A stretch of 64,000 nucleotides of DNA from NCBI GenBank assembly GCA_026122225.1, contig JANEZZ010002682.1:992001-1056000 (forward strand), written 5' to 3'. Positions 54,398-64,000 of the stretch are shown here, piece by piece. The notes beneath the pieces are model-generated. The model was not told where the DNA came from and made no database searches. It saw only the letters and a list, made by a program, of their open reading frames with translations. A program made the position numbers and the translations under genes. This DNA is from Heloderma charlesbogerti (lineage: Eukaryota; Chordata; Lepidosauria; Squamata; Helodermatidae). How positions within the stretch are numbered: position 1 is the first letter of the stretch; every line of letters begins with the position of its first letter.

Positions 54398-55187
54398 AAG
54401 TTTCGGGGAGAAATCCTCCGCACCCCCCCACCCCCCCCGGGACGGGACTTACCTTCACCGAATGTCCCTCCCGGTGGCTGGTCCGGCCGGCGGTTCGGCG
54501 GGTGTTCGAGCGAGGCGGGACCGGCTGCCACCGCCGCTGCCATTGCAATCAAAGAAAAAAAAAAACAACAACGCCCCCTGATAGGCTACGTGATGATTCA
54601 CGTAGCTATCACGGCTAGATTTGCAAAGTCAGCCGTGATAGGCTACGTCAATCGTCACGTAGCCTATCACAGGTGACTTAAAAAAAAAAAAAAAGAGTGT
54701 ACGGTTAATGGCGGCCCCCATAGGGAGCCGCCATTCCCGTTCCTTATTTGGTTGCCGTAGTCTACGTAAACATTTACGTAGACTACAGCGACTAAATAAG
54801 GAACGCGAATGGCGGCTCCCTATGGGGGCCGCCATTCACGTACGCGCTTTTTTTTTTTTTTTAAAGTCACCCGTGATAGGCTACGTGATGATTGACGTAG
54901 CCTATCACGGCTGACTTTGCAGATCTAGCTGTGATAGGCTACGTGAATCGTCACATAGCCTATCAGGGGGCGTTTTTTTTTTTTTTAACTTTCGCGTTCG
55001 CGGCCGGGCGAGGCGGGAAGCCTCCTCCCCGGCCTGAATTTCGGCCGGGCGAGGCGGGAAGCCTCCCCCCGGGCCTGAATTTCGGCTGGGCCGAAGCGGG
55101 AAGCCTCCCCCCCCCAGCCTGAACTTCGCGGGGGGACCAGCGAAGCGCCTCCCCCCCACCGCGAACGGCCTTCGACGACAGGTAAGT
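54398..55187. repeat. Nested-palindrome element, copy B (largest)
   Basis: Core 54,572-54,972 is a near-perfect inverted repeat centred at 54,771-54,772. Arms of about 200 bp each hold CGCCCCCTGATAGGCTACG, two smaller TAGGCTACGT...ACGTAGCCTA hairpins, a poly(A)/poly(T) tract and the GGCGGCCCCCATAGGGAGCC hairpin. Left flank 54,400-54,550 matches copy A; right flank holds a GC-rich tandem repeat. Reverse-strand ACTTACC at 54,447 and forward CAGGTAAGT at 55,179 are outward consensus donors. No coding potential. Confidence 0.88.
55002..55127. repeat. GC-rich tandem repeat, three units of 41-44 bp
   Basis: Units begin GGCCGGGCGAGGCGGGAAGC (third unit GGCTGGGCCGAAGCGGGAAG) and end CCTGAATTTC. Very CpG-rich for an intronic repeat, which suggests youth or lack of methylation decay. 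Confidence 0.85.
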
Positions 55188-55799
55188 GACTTTTGTCCAC
55201 CCTTACCGGCACCAGAGATTAAGAACAGGAAAGAGCTCTCTCTCTCTCTCTCATTCCAAATTCTGCTGGTACAAAAACCATGCAAACTTTTGAGTTATAC
55301 AGAACTGTTCATCAAACAGAAGGCAGCTTTGCAAAGGTTAGAAAAATGCTTTTCGAGTCATAGCTCATGAGCCTAATCATGACACATTTCACTAGGAAAA
55401 ATGGCATTGGGAAAAACTGTAGCCTAGCTGGAAAGAGCTCCATGTTCCCCTCTGCCACACTCTTGATTAACCATGTCAGAAGTGGAAATAACATGGGAAT
55501 GGATGATATGTCAGTGCCAAACAGGAGTTGTAGCGTTATGAAGAGAAGACTAGGCCCTACTTGAGGTCTACCCTGAGAATCTTCAGATGAATGCTAAACA
55601 CACAGCACCCTTTGGGAACGACTACTCCCAATCGTTCCAGAGCACCCTCTGATCAGGAAACAAACTTGGCCTTTAATAGCAAAAATGTATACTTATCATG
55701 CTAGAGCAGCAATCAGCCATATTACTGCATCTGAAGAACTAACACAAACCTGACTGCCACCCTCCCTTGGAGTGGCTATACACAGCAAACATCAGCGAT

Positions 55800-55990
55800 G
55801 TCTAATTTTATTTATTTATGTATTTATTACATTTATATCCCACCTTTCTTCCATTGTGGAACTCAAGGTGCCTACATGTAGTTCCCAGGTGGTCTCCCCT
55901 CCAAGCACTGACCAGACCCAGACCTGCTTAGCTTCAGCAAGGTGACTGCCTTGTGTGCCTTCAGACTATGCCCTGCATATTCTGCAGACT
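55800..55990 (-). mobile_element. SINE/LINE tail fragment
   Basis: TTATTTATGTATTTATTACA, TTTATATCCCACCTTTCTTC, AACTCAAGGTGCCTACATG and ACCAGACCCAGACCTGCTTA. Related to the 35,240-35,490 element at its tail. Confidence 0.65.
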
Positions 55991-56189
55991 GGCACCAAAG
56001 GGGATAAAATAAAGGAAACACTGAAAACAGGAGGCAAACATACTGGAGGAGGTGATGTTGTATAGCTTTTTTTTCTCCACACATACACAAACTCGAATGC
56101 ATACAGCTATTCTCTTATTGCGGGCTGCACCACTCTAGCTCATGTCTGAATATCATGTCAGAGAACAAGAACAGGACAGGGTTAGATGT

Positions 56190-56395
56190 GAACATACAAA
56201 GCTGCCTTATACAGAGTCAGACCACTGGTCTACCTAACCCGGTTCTGTCTAGTCTGGCGGCTCTCTGGGGTCTCAGGCAGACATCTTTCATATCACCTGC
56301 TCTGTGATCCTTTTAAACTGGACGTGCCAGGGATTGAATTTGGGACCTTCTCACTATATAAAGCATGTGCTCAACCACAGAGCTAAAGCCCTTCT
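56190..56395 (-). mobile_element. tRNA-derived SINE, full length
   Basis: Reads on the minus strand from AAGGGCTTTAGCTCTGTGG (A box) and AATTCAATCCCTGG (B box) to GGCAGCTTTGTATGTTC. Between them are GAGACCCCAGAGAGCCGCC and TAGACCAGTGGTCTGAC. Best complete copy. Confidence 0.88.
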
Positions 56396-56476
56396 GCCTC
56401 ACGGGATTCAAACAATATGAGCAGGGAAGGACACCTTCAGCTTTCCCTTCCTGGGTTCTTACTGACTGTGGTAGGG

Positions 56477-56477
<1 letters not shown>

Positions 56478-56512
<35 letters not shown>
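56478..56512. repeat. (GCT)11 trinucleotide repeat
   Basis: Eleven uninterrupted GCT units followed by GC. Noncoding, likely polymorphic. Confidence 0.97.
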
Positions 56513-56639
56513 AGAGGGCGCTCCAGGACAGACCTGCTGTGGGGAGGATAATGATGATAAACACCTTTGATAATTAGAGCCCAGCGTGAAAACTGCTGAA
56601 CACTCTTGATTCCCAGTTCAACTCTTCAACAAGATCTAC

Positions 56640-56850
56640 AGCTCTGTGATTTTTAACGAAGTGAAGAACCTTGTGACACCTTAAAGGCTATCGAATTTAT
56701 CATGGCGTAAGGTAGCCTTCCCCAACCTGATGCCCTCCAGATGCTTCAGACTTCAACTCCCAGCAGCCCCAGCCCACATTTGGAGGGCACAAGGTTGGAG
56801 AAGGCTTTCATCATCTAGAGTTCACTTCATCAGATGCATAATTTCTGAGA
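56640..56850. repeat. CATCTGATGAAGTGGACT-type repeat interrupted by a fold-back element
   Basis: Outer parts CCTTGTGACACCTTAAAGGC, AATTTATCATGGCGTAAG and AGTTCACTTCATCAGATGC belong together; 56,712-56,806 between them is a fold-back copy (AGCCTTCCCCAACCTGATG, AAGGTTGGAGAAGGC). Confidence 0.75.
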
Positions 56851-58654
56851 CATTTGGTCACCCTGAATCCAGTGGCCACAACCCTGAATGCACACAAACA
56901 TGTTCCTTTCTTAAACTTGGGTGCAAAGCATTAATGGGTAGAAGACTTAGCTCAGGAGTTAACCCGTTGAGTGGAAAAATCCCAGTTTCTGGCTGACACT
57001 TGTGTACAGAAGTGTGAATGCTCCGACAAGACACCTCTGTCCTTGGGCAGTATAGCAGATGCTCCAAGTGGAACATCAAGATGGCCCTTAGAACATCAAA
57101 CGTCTCTAACCCAGAGCCAGTCTACAGCCACTGGGACAGAACAGAGTGATGAGAAGTCAAGCGCTGCTCCACTTAGCACAACTGGAGCTGTTCGCCTTAT
57201 CAAGTGGCACTTCATTATCCCATAATGTGGCGAGTGCTGGTGAAAGGAAGGAGTGCAGGCAGGCCCTGTTGTGCCAGCGATTGGCTCACAGGCAGGCAGC
57301 TGAGCAGTCATGGTATCAAGCCGCAAACATCCACACCTCTGACAAGCTCAATGAAATGAGCTAAATCATTTGCTTGCCTGCTGAGTGAAGGGCATGTAAA
57401 GGGATTATAAACCCACATTTCCCTTAAATTGTGCATTTACAGAGAAACTGTGGATTTTATAAGTCTCCCAGCTAAGCAGCCACCTTGTGGTGAGGATGCT
57501 TCTGAAAAGGTTTTCAAGCAAAATAAAAAGTAATAGGAGCTTCAAGATGCAGATGCAATTTCTTCTTATCAGAGGAGAGAAAGCAGTTTGGATGCGAGTT
57601 TTGAGGGCGAAATGGCCAGTGAAAAAGGGCTAAGCACCCCTGTTCCCCCTTCCCATGCGCAAAACTGCAGCATCCCAAGACAGCTTTCATTTTACATCCC
57701 CCTCCTCTTGCCACAAAACTCTTGGGGATTTATTTCATGTATTTACAGTTTGTAGTTAGTGTTGTACAATTAGTTTACTCCTGATGTACAGTTTGGTTAA
57801 ACTAATCTAGTAGAGAAAATGTCCAGATTTTAAAGACGGTAACCTGCCGTGTCTACACAATGCCCTGAAAATGCAGTAAACTATTATCTTAGAAATACCA
57901 GGTGCATGATTTCAAAGGGGCTCAGGCATGACCAAGTGGATTGTCTAGACTGCATCTGGTGCTTTTATAGTGTATCTCATTTCACCACAGTGTAGTTAAA
58001 GTTAGGTTGTTAGGCTACTTCAGCCTTAATTTCCAACTGTTTGGAGTCTTATCTACTACCTCCTGGCTCCACTTTTGATCTGGTCAATTTCCCTCACAAA
58101 GTGTTTTTTTTTTTAAATTTTGGTTTCTTACACAAGGTTAGTGGCAGTTAAAGATAAGCTTTGCAGGAGTTAAACAGTTTAGATTTGGTTAGATAAAACC
58201 AAAACTCTGCACCAGAGTTCCTCAGCAAGCTAAAGTAGGATGGATTCTGCAAGTGATCAACAGCAAGTCAAGATCTGAATAAACAAACTGGAGGGGGTGG
58301 GGTGGGGAGAGAGCTTAAATTTTAATTCCAGCATGTTTGTTTTGTCTTATTTTTACACAGAGAAGGCACAATATCACTGAGTCTGAAAAGCCTTTGCTTA
58401 CAGAACACACTGGAAACCTTTCAGTCTGTTCAACCTGCAGCTTGTGAACTTTTGCCTCTGTTTGTTTTGGTGTGGCAGTATAACATACATATCAAGAACA
58501 ACACTCGTCTGCCACTGCAACAGAGAGAGCAAGTAGTTCTGCCTGCACATGAGTAGGCAGAATGTCTTTCAAGAAGAATTCCATGTGATAACAGAAGAAG
58601 ATTTGTTAAAATGTTAATTCTATACAGCTTCTGTATCTGATCTAAATGCTGCAA

Positions 58655-58676
58655 TCTCTCTCTCTCTCTCTCTCTG
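58655..58676. repeat. (TC)n microsatellite
   Basis: About 11 TC units. Confidence 0.95.
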
Positions 58677-59332
58677 TGCATCTCTCACAGTTAAGACCAG
58701 GAAGTTGTGCAATCATTACGCATGCATGTACAGGGCCTGCCACACAAGTCAGGGCCTTTAACCACCATCACAATGTATTATAATCAGTAGGTCTGCAATA
58801 ATGTTTCGTTGATTAACCAAAAATCTATTAAATCTATTTGGATTTAAACTGTGCCCCTGGTTAACTGGGCCACAGATTTGTGTCCCCAGAAGGCCCAGCC
58901 CCTTCCCCCAACCATGGATCGTTTCATAGTTTCCTTGTTTATTTGCAGATTTTCCTAAAAGGTTGAAAGGCCTCTCCTAAGGCTTTGTGGCTGGCAGCAA
59001 CTGAGTAAGAACTTCAAGCTAAAATATAAGGATCTTTCTGGTATTCTGGCCTCACTCCTTTTGCCTTCAGCCCCACCCACCACCAGAATGCAGCTCCTGA
59101 GAGCTTCTCTGAAATGGAATTTGGACCTCAGACTGAAAGAGGTTCTGCACCCTTGACTTACAAGAACCAAGTGTGGCAGGCACTGTCTTAGAAGAAGCAT
59201 TCTTCTCCTTTCTCACATGGAAAGCTATGCCTCTTCTAAGATGGGGACTACTGCACAGATGCTCACACCATCTAAAGGCAAAAGAAAAAAAGAAGTTTTT
59301 TTTCTTCAGAGCAGATTGGGTCAATTCATTAC

Positions 59333-60545
59333 TTAGAATCATAGAATCATAGGCTTGGAAGGGGCCTACAAGACCATCAAGTCCAACCCCCTGCTCAATG
59401 CAGGAATCCAAGTCAGAGCATCCCCGACAGTTGGCTGTCCAGCCTCGTCTTGAACGCCTCCAGTGTGGGAGAGCCCACTACCTCCCTAGGGAATGGGTTC
59501 CATTGTCGTATTGCTTTAACAGTCAAGACGTTTCTCCTGATGTTCAGCCAGAATCTGGCTTCCTGTAACTTGAGCCCATTATTCCGTGTCTTGCATTTTG
59601 GGATGATCGAGAAGAGATCCTGGCCTTCTTCTCTGTGACAGCCTTTCAAGTACTTGAAGAGCGCTATCATATCAGTCTTCTCTTCTCTTCTCAAGGCTAA
59701 ACATGCCCAGTTCTTTCAGTCTCTCTTCATAGGGCTTTGTTTCCAGTCCCCTGATCATCTTTGTTGCCCTCCTCTGAACCCTCTCCAGCTTTTCTGCATC
59801 CTTCTTAAAGTGTGGTGCCCAGAACTGGACACATTACTCCAGATGAGGCCTAACCAGTGCTGAGTAGAGGGGAACTAGTACTTCCCAGGATTTGGAAGCG
59901 ATGCTTCTATGAATGCAGCCCAAAAGAGCATTGGCCTTTTTTGCAGCCACATCACATTGCTGGCTCATATTCAGCTTATGATCTACAACAATTCCAAGGT
60001 CCTTCTCACTTGTAGTCTTGTTGAGCCACATTTTCCCCATCTTGTAACTGTGCATTTGGTTTCTTTTTCTTAGGTGCAGAATTTGGCATGTATCCCTATT
60101 AAATGTCATTCTGTTATTTTCTGCCCAGCGCTTCAGTCTATCAAGATCACTTTGAATTTTGTTTCTGTCTTCCAAAGTTTTAGCTATCCCGCCAAATTTG
60201 GTGTCATCTGCAAATCTGATCAGCATTCCCTGAACCTCCTCCTCCAAGTCATTAATAAAAGTGTTGAAGAGCACTGGGCCCAGGACTGAGCCCTGCGGTA
60301 CCCCGCTCGTTACCTCTCCCCAGTTTGAGAAGATCTCATTGATAAGCACTCTTTGAGTCTGATTCTGTAGCCAAATGTGGAGCCACCTGATTGTTGTTTC
60401 ATCTAGCCTACTTTGAGCTAGTTTGCTCATCAGGGTATCATAGGGCACTTTGTCGAAAGCTTTGCTGAAGTCGAGGTATATTATGTCCACAGCATTCCCA
60501 CAGTCTACAAGGGAGGCTACTTGATCAAAAAATGAGATCAGACTC
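59333..60545 (-). mobile_element. CR1 LINE, 3' fragment
   Basis: Minus-strand element whose 3' end is GCCTATGATTCTATGATTCT (59,333-59,352), the standard CR1 terminus. It includes the second half of ORF2. Sense to MLXIP. Confidence 0.92.
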
Positions 60546-60574
60546 ACTTGAATACAACTCATATGATTAATCAA
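59834..60574 (-). pseudogene. CR1 reverse transcriptase fragment
   Basis: 246 open codons: LDFSKAFDKVPYDTLMSKL, SGVPQGSVLGPVLFNTFIND, catalytic IRFADDTKFGG, WAENNRMTFNRDTCQILH and SALVRPHLE. The next codon is a TAA where Tyr is expected; a further C-terminal stretch ([28 protein letters not shown]) continues at 59,413-59,694 in another frame. Nonfunctional. Confidence 0.88.
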
Positions 60575-61350
60575 CTAAACCAAATTATAGAAACTCACAG
60601 CAGTAGCAGTCAGATGATTCCTATTCCAATTGTAATAGTAATCATCTGTGCAGCTGTAGGGACAGATGTGCCTACAGTTTCACAATGTGCCAAGGCTTAC
60701 TCATCCAGAAGGAAGTGCAAAAATTTGCCAGCTCAGGGAAAGTTATTTCATAAGCTGGACAGTACTTGAAACAGTGCTAGCAATGTAAGATAAACATCGG
60801 GAGCAGCACAGCAAACCTCACTGTACCAATCCAACATAAAGGACCATGCAGCATCTCTCACCCACAAAAAGTGCTTACACAAAATCTAGTAACTCCTGCA
60901 GGGTCTTGCTCTAGAAACTTAAAACTGAACATGCAGTTGCAGAGGTGGGGTGAGTAATGCAATCCCTTGATGAACCGCCAGTGGCCCTGGGACTGGAGAA
61001 CAGAAGGAAAGCACCCGCTGGATCCTGCCATCAGCCAGGGGACCTAGGGCCACTGCTTCCCAGGAATAACATCAAGCCAAGCGGGAGACCCACCTCGCCC
61101 ACTTGTTGCCCAGACAAGGAGCAGCAGCAGAGAGCTCACTTCCCCCTTCCTGCCAGGAGGAACACTCGGCCCCGACTGCCTGTAGCCCTGAGACTGCAGA
61201 AGGAAGGGAAAGAACGCTCTGGCCCCATCCATCAGCCGAAGGAACGAGAGCCACCAGCTGCTACTGAAGCAAGGGGAGGTCAGCCTGGCCTGAGTGGGAT
61301 ATCGATGCCTGCCTGTGGCTCATGGCCCTGTAGCTCATGGCCCTGTAACT

Positions 61351-61870
61351 CAAGGCCTCATCTGGAGTACTGTGTCCGGTTCTGGGCGCCACACTTTAAG
61401 AAGGATGCAGACAAACTGGAGAGGGTTCAGGGGAGGGCAACGAAGATGATCAGGGGACTGGAAACAAAGCCCTATGAGGAGAGACTGAAAGAACTGGGCA
61501 TGTTTAGCCTTGAGAAGAGAAGTCTGAGGGGAGATAGGATAGCGCTCTTCGAGTACTTGAAAGGCTGTCACAGAGAGGAAGGCCAGCGTCTCTTCTCCAT
61601 CATCCCAGAGTGCAGGACATGGAATAATGGGCTCAAGTGACAGGATGCCAGATTCCGGCTGAACATCAGGAAAAACTTCCTGACTATTAGAGCAGTACGA
61701 CAATGGAACCCATTCCCTAGGGAGGTGGTGGGCTCTCCCACACTGGAGGCATTCAAGATGAAGCTGGACAGCCATCTGTCAGGGATGCTTTGACTTGGAT
61801 TCTTGCATTGAGCAGGGGATTGGACTCGATGGTCTTATAGACCCCTTCCAACCCTACTATTCTATGATTC
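61351..61870 (+). mobile_element. CR1 LINE 3' fragment, opposite orientation
   Basis: Encodes the CR1 tail ([51 protein letters not shown]), with a TGA at 61,637, and ends CCCTACTATTCTATGATTC. Together with 59,333-59,860 it forms an inverted pair. Confidence 0.92.
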
Positions 61871-61979
61871 ACCACCTTGCTCTGATCTTGAAGAATGGAT
61901 CTCCCTCCTCTTCCTTTCCCTCCACTCCCCTTCCTCTTGTGTGCCTTGTCATTTTAGTTTGTAAGCCTGAGGGCAAGGC

Positions 61980-62013
61980 CTCTCTCTCTCTCTCTCTCTC
62001 TCGCTCTCTCTCT
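61980..62013. repeat. (CT)n microsatellite
   Basis: CT dinucleotides with one CG interruption. Confidence 0.95.
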
Positions 62014-62221
62014 CCTCTATTGCTGTGAGCTGGTTTGGGAGACAATAATTGTCCGAGAAGTAGGATAAAAATACAGTAAAGTAAATAACAACATCAACAA
62101 CCACCTGCACCAGCTTCTCCCTCTTCACAGGCTGCCTTTGCCACCACTGCCCCTGCCACTTAAAGACAGCAGAGGCAGCCAGCAGCGCCCCACACTGCTA
62201 TTCCCAGCTAGCAGAGAAACC

Positions 62222-62312
62222 TAGGAAGCTGTTTTATACTGAGTCAGACCACTGGTCCATCTGGCCCAGTATTGTAAACACTGACAGGCAGCGGCTCTCC
62301 AGGATTTCAGGT
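62222..62312 (-). mobile_element. tRNA-derived SINE, 3' half
   Basis: GGAAGCTGTTTTATACTGAG, CAGACCACTGGTCCATCTGG, CCCAGTATTGTAAACACTG. Confidence 0.8.
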
Positions 62313-63179
62313 ACCAGAATTCTGTGGCACCTTAAAAACTGACAGACTGATTGCAGAACAGTCTGAAGGGTACCACAAGAGCCTAGGCGTGTGTTGGCTG
62401 CATGGCTACCCCTTCGGAAAGTTTCAGAAAGTAACTGTACAGTACAAACTGACTGGAAGAATGCCTTATTGAAACCAAAAACCTGTCAAATAGACTGATC
62501 CCACCAGCCAGGTTGTGGAAAACCTACACTCTCCCTCCCTTCCCCACTACTTTGTTCTATAAGTAGAAGAGTTTTCCATATTATTCCTCCAGCTACCTGT
62601 TACGTGAAGGTGCCATAACGTTTGCCACAGCAGCCCCATCATAGCCAGGGTGGAGAGATCACTTTGGGACAGAAGCCCCCTACTAGAGACTGTGTGAGCG
62701 GATGCCGTGGGAGGACATCAAACTCTGCTGGTGTCCTCTCATAACATTCCTGTTTATTACATTTGTGCATGTTGCTTCACAGGGTGCTGGATGCACAGGG
62801 TTAGTGGAGAGGGATATATAGCCGCCCGCTTCCACTCTCAGCATTTTGTGGAAGGGGAGGAGACTGCCTGATTGGATTCTTGGTGAACACTCCTTCAGCT
62901 GCAGGCCAGCCCCAACCGCCGGAGCCTCCTTGCAGCTAGGACATGTGATGCTGAGGAATACAGCTGGCCCGTGGCCTCCCCTCCACAGACAGGTAAGGGG
63001 CAGGGACTTCATCACTGGTGGTCAGGATAAGATCCAGCAGCTGAAAAGGGCAGTCTGAATCCCCCATGCTTCCTTTTGCCAGGGGTTCACAAATTCTCTC
63101 ACCACAATCACATTCCTCTCTACTGTTGGAAGCCAACACAACCTTACTCTGAGCATCTTCAAAGCTGAGTATGACAAGA

Positions 63180-63362
63180 ACTCTCTCTCACACACACACA
63201 AACACACACACACAGCTCAGAGCAGGGGAGGAGGGATATTCAGGCTGCCATCTCCACGTGGCCAATTTTTGTGAACTGCCCAGAGACCATCGGCTATAGG
63301 GCAGTATAGAAATATAATAAATGAAGAGAAGAGAAGAGAAGAGAAGAGAGAAGAGAAGAGGC
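63180..63362. repeat. (CA)n and (AAGAG)n microsatellites
   Basis: CA-rich tract 63,187-63,214 and AAGAG/GAGAA pentamer tract 63,322-63,362, the latter just after a LINE-like ATAATAAATGAAG tail. Confidence 0.9.
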
Positions 63363-64000
63363 AGCAGGAGAGGTGTTCGTTGCAATCCACCATTGCATCC
63401 ATCACCTTGCCCAAGAGGATTTACTGATTTAAATAAAGGTTCAAATATACCTCTGAGAGTAAAATACTTCCTTGAGCTTTTTAAAGTCTGTCTGGGAGTT
63501 CTTCCAGTAATTTTAAATGCTCCAAGGATTAGTTCACTGTGGGACAAGCACAAATGCATCCAAAGTAAGGACACGTCTCACAGTAAATCCTGGCAGCAAC
63601 TGCAAAAAATGCCTGAGATGATGCAAAATTACCCAAACGTTAGATTGAGAAAGCATGTAATAACACAGTCAAATAACAATTTAGGGACTATCTTTAAACC
63701 CCTACAATATCATGGTTCTTATGAACTGTGCCATCCCAAGTATAAGTCAGTTTGGGAAGTAACCTTGGCCCAAATGCCAGAGAGACAGCACCTCCTCCCT
63801 TCTCCATTTTAACAAACTTCCCAGACACTCAAGACTGTGAAATGCACATTACAGCAAAGTCATAAAATGGACTCCTCCATCCCAACAGCCTGAAAATAAA
63901 TGGGTTCCGGAATGATTTTTAGATCACAAGGTACACTAGAAGCAAACATGCCCAATACCATTGATATAACAGCTTTCACAAACAAAGTTGTGATTCTTGT

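Larger units (their letters stand above)
36857..64000 (-). other. Presumed MLXIP intron 1 (incomplete)
   Basis: No MLXIP first exon and no other gene found upstream of exon 2. In mammals MLXIP intron 1 is very long, which fits. The interval contains the Bov-B, CR1, palindromic and SINE features listed separately. Stretches such as 40.0-40.9, 42.3-43.0, 47.7-48.3, 49.2-50.2, 52.4-54.0 and 57.0-59.3 kb show nothing I can assign. Confidence 0.6.

Noticed and set aside
54905..55285. 126-codon minus-strand Gly/Arg/Pro-rich frame
   Set aside because: It reads through the GC-rich tandem repeat and palindrome; low complexity and no initiation context.
56190..56395. Possible tRNA gene from A- and B-box motifs
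   Set aside because: The head belongs to a SINE with the family body and lacks a complete cloverleaf; same for 17,395, 26,205, 30,695 and 34,675.
60957..61640. 227-codon plus-strand frame
   Set aside because: Unrelated leader joined by chance to the CR1 tail; only 61,351 onward is recognisable.
1..64000. CRISPR arrays, operons, integrons or retroviral provirus
   Set aside because: No regularly spaced repeats, bacterial gene layout, LTR pair with gag/pol, or viral envelope frame was found.

Overview
The window is vertebrate nuclear DNA, almost certainly from a squamate reptile (lizard or snake). It has small coding exons in long introns, a RTE-clade Bov-B LINE, squamate-type L2 and CR1 LINEs, a DIRS element, tRNA-derived SINEs and many hAT-like fold-back elements. 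No bacterial-type operon, CRISPR array or phage module is present.

The main gene is MLXIP (MondoA), a glucose-responsive bHLH-leucine-zipper transcription factor, on the minus strand. I placed 16 coding exons between 36,856 and 14,516. They join in one open frame of 810 codons ending in TAA, every junction keeps phase, and all donors are GT and all acceptors AG. The first coding exon (N-terminal part of the glucose-sensing module) is not in the window, so everything from 36,857 to 64,000 is read as part of intron 1, more than 27 kb long. The 3' UTR runs left from 14,515; candidate poly(A) signals lie near 9,215 and 8,930.

At the left edge, 668-1,072 (+) looks like the terminal coding exon of a convergent gene. 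It encodes a C-terminus with three N-glycosylation sequons and four cysteines, so probably a secreted or luminal protein. I do not recognise it. Position and orientation next to MLXIP make a helical cytokine (IL31 position in mammals) a testable guess only. Poly(A) signals follow at 1,725-1,736.

The rest is mobile DNA. At 1.1-1.3 kb and 2.2-2.6 kb are hAT-type elements with near-perfect 8-bp target duplications. At 21.6-22.7 kb is an internally deleted DIRS element with inverted terminal repeats and a tyrosine-recombinase remnant. At 23.7-25.4 kb is an L2-type LINE with a long open RT frame, and a second fragment lies at 39.3-39.8 kb. At 45.35-47.7 kb is a 5'-truncated Bov-B with only two nonsense changes in about 2.3 kb of frame. 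At 59.3-61.9 kb are two CR1 fragments in opposite orientation.

The least conventional signal is a family of nested palindromes built from hairpins of the GTGATAGGCTACGT motif, at 17.9-18.3, 48.6-49.1 and 54.4-55.2 kb. The third is a near-perfect inverted repeat of about 400 bp. Consensus splice-donor motifs face outward from its edges. I could not assign this family to a known class.
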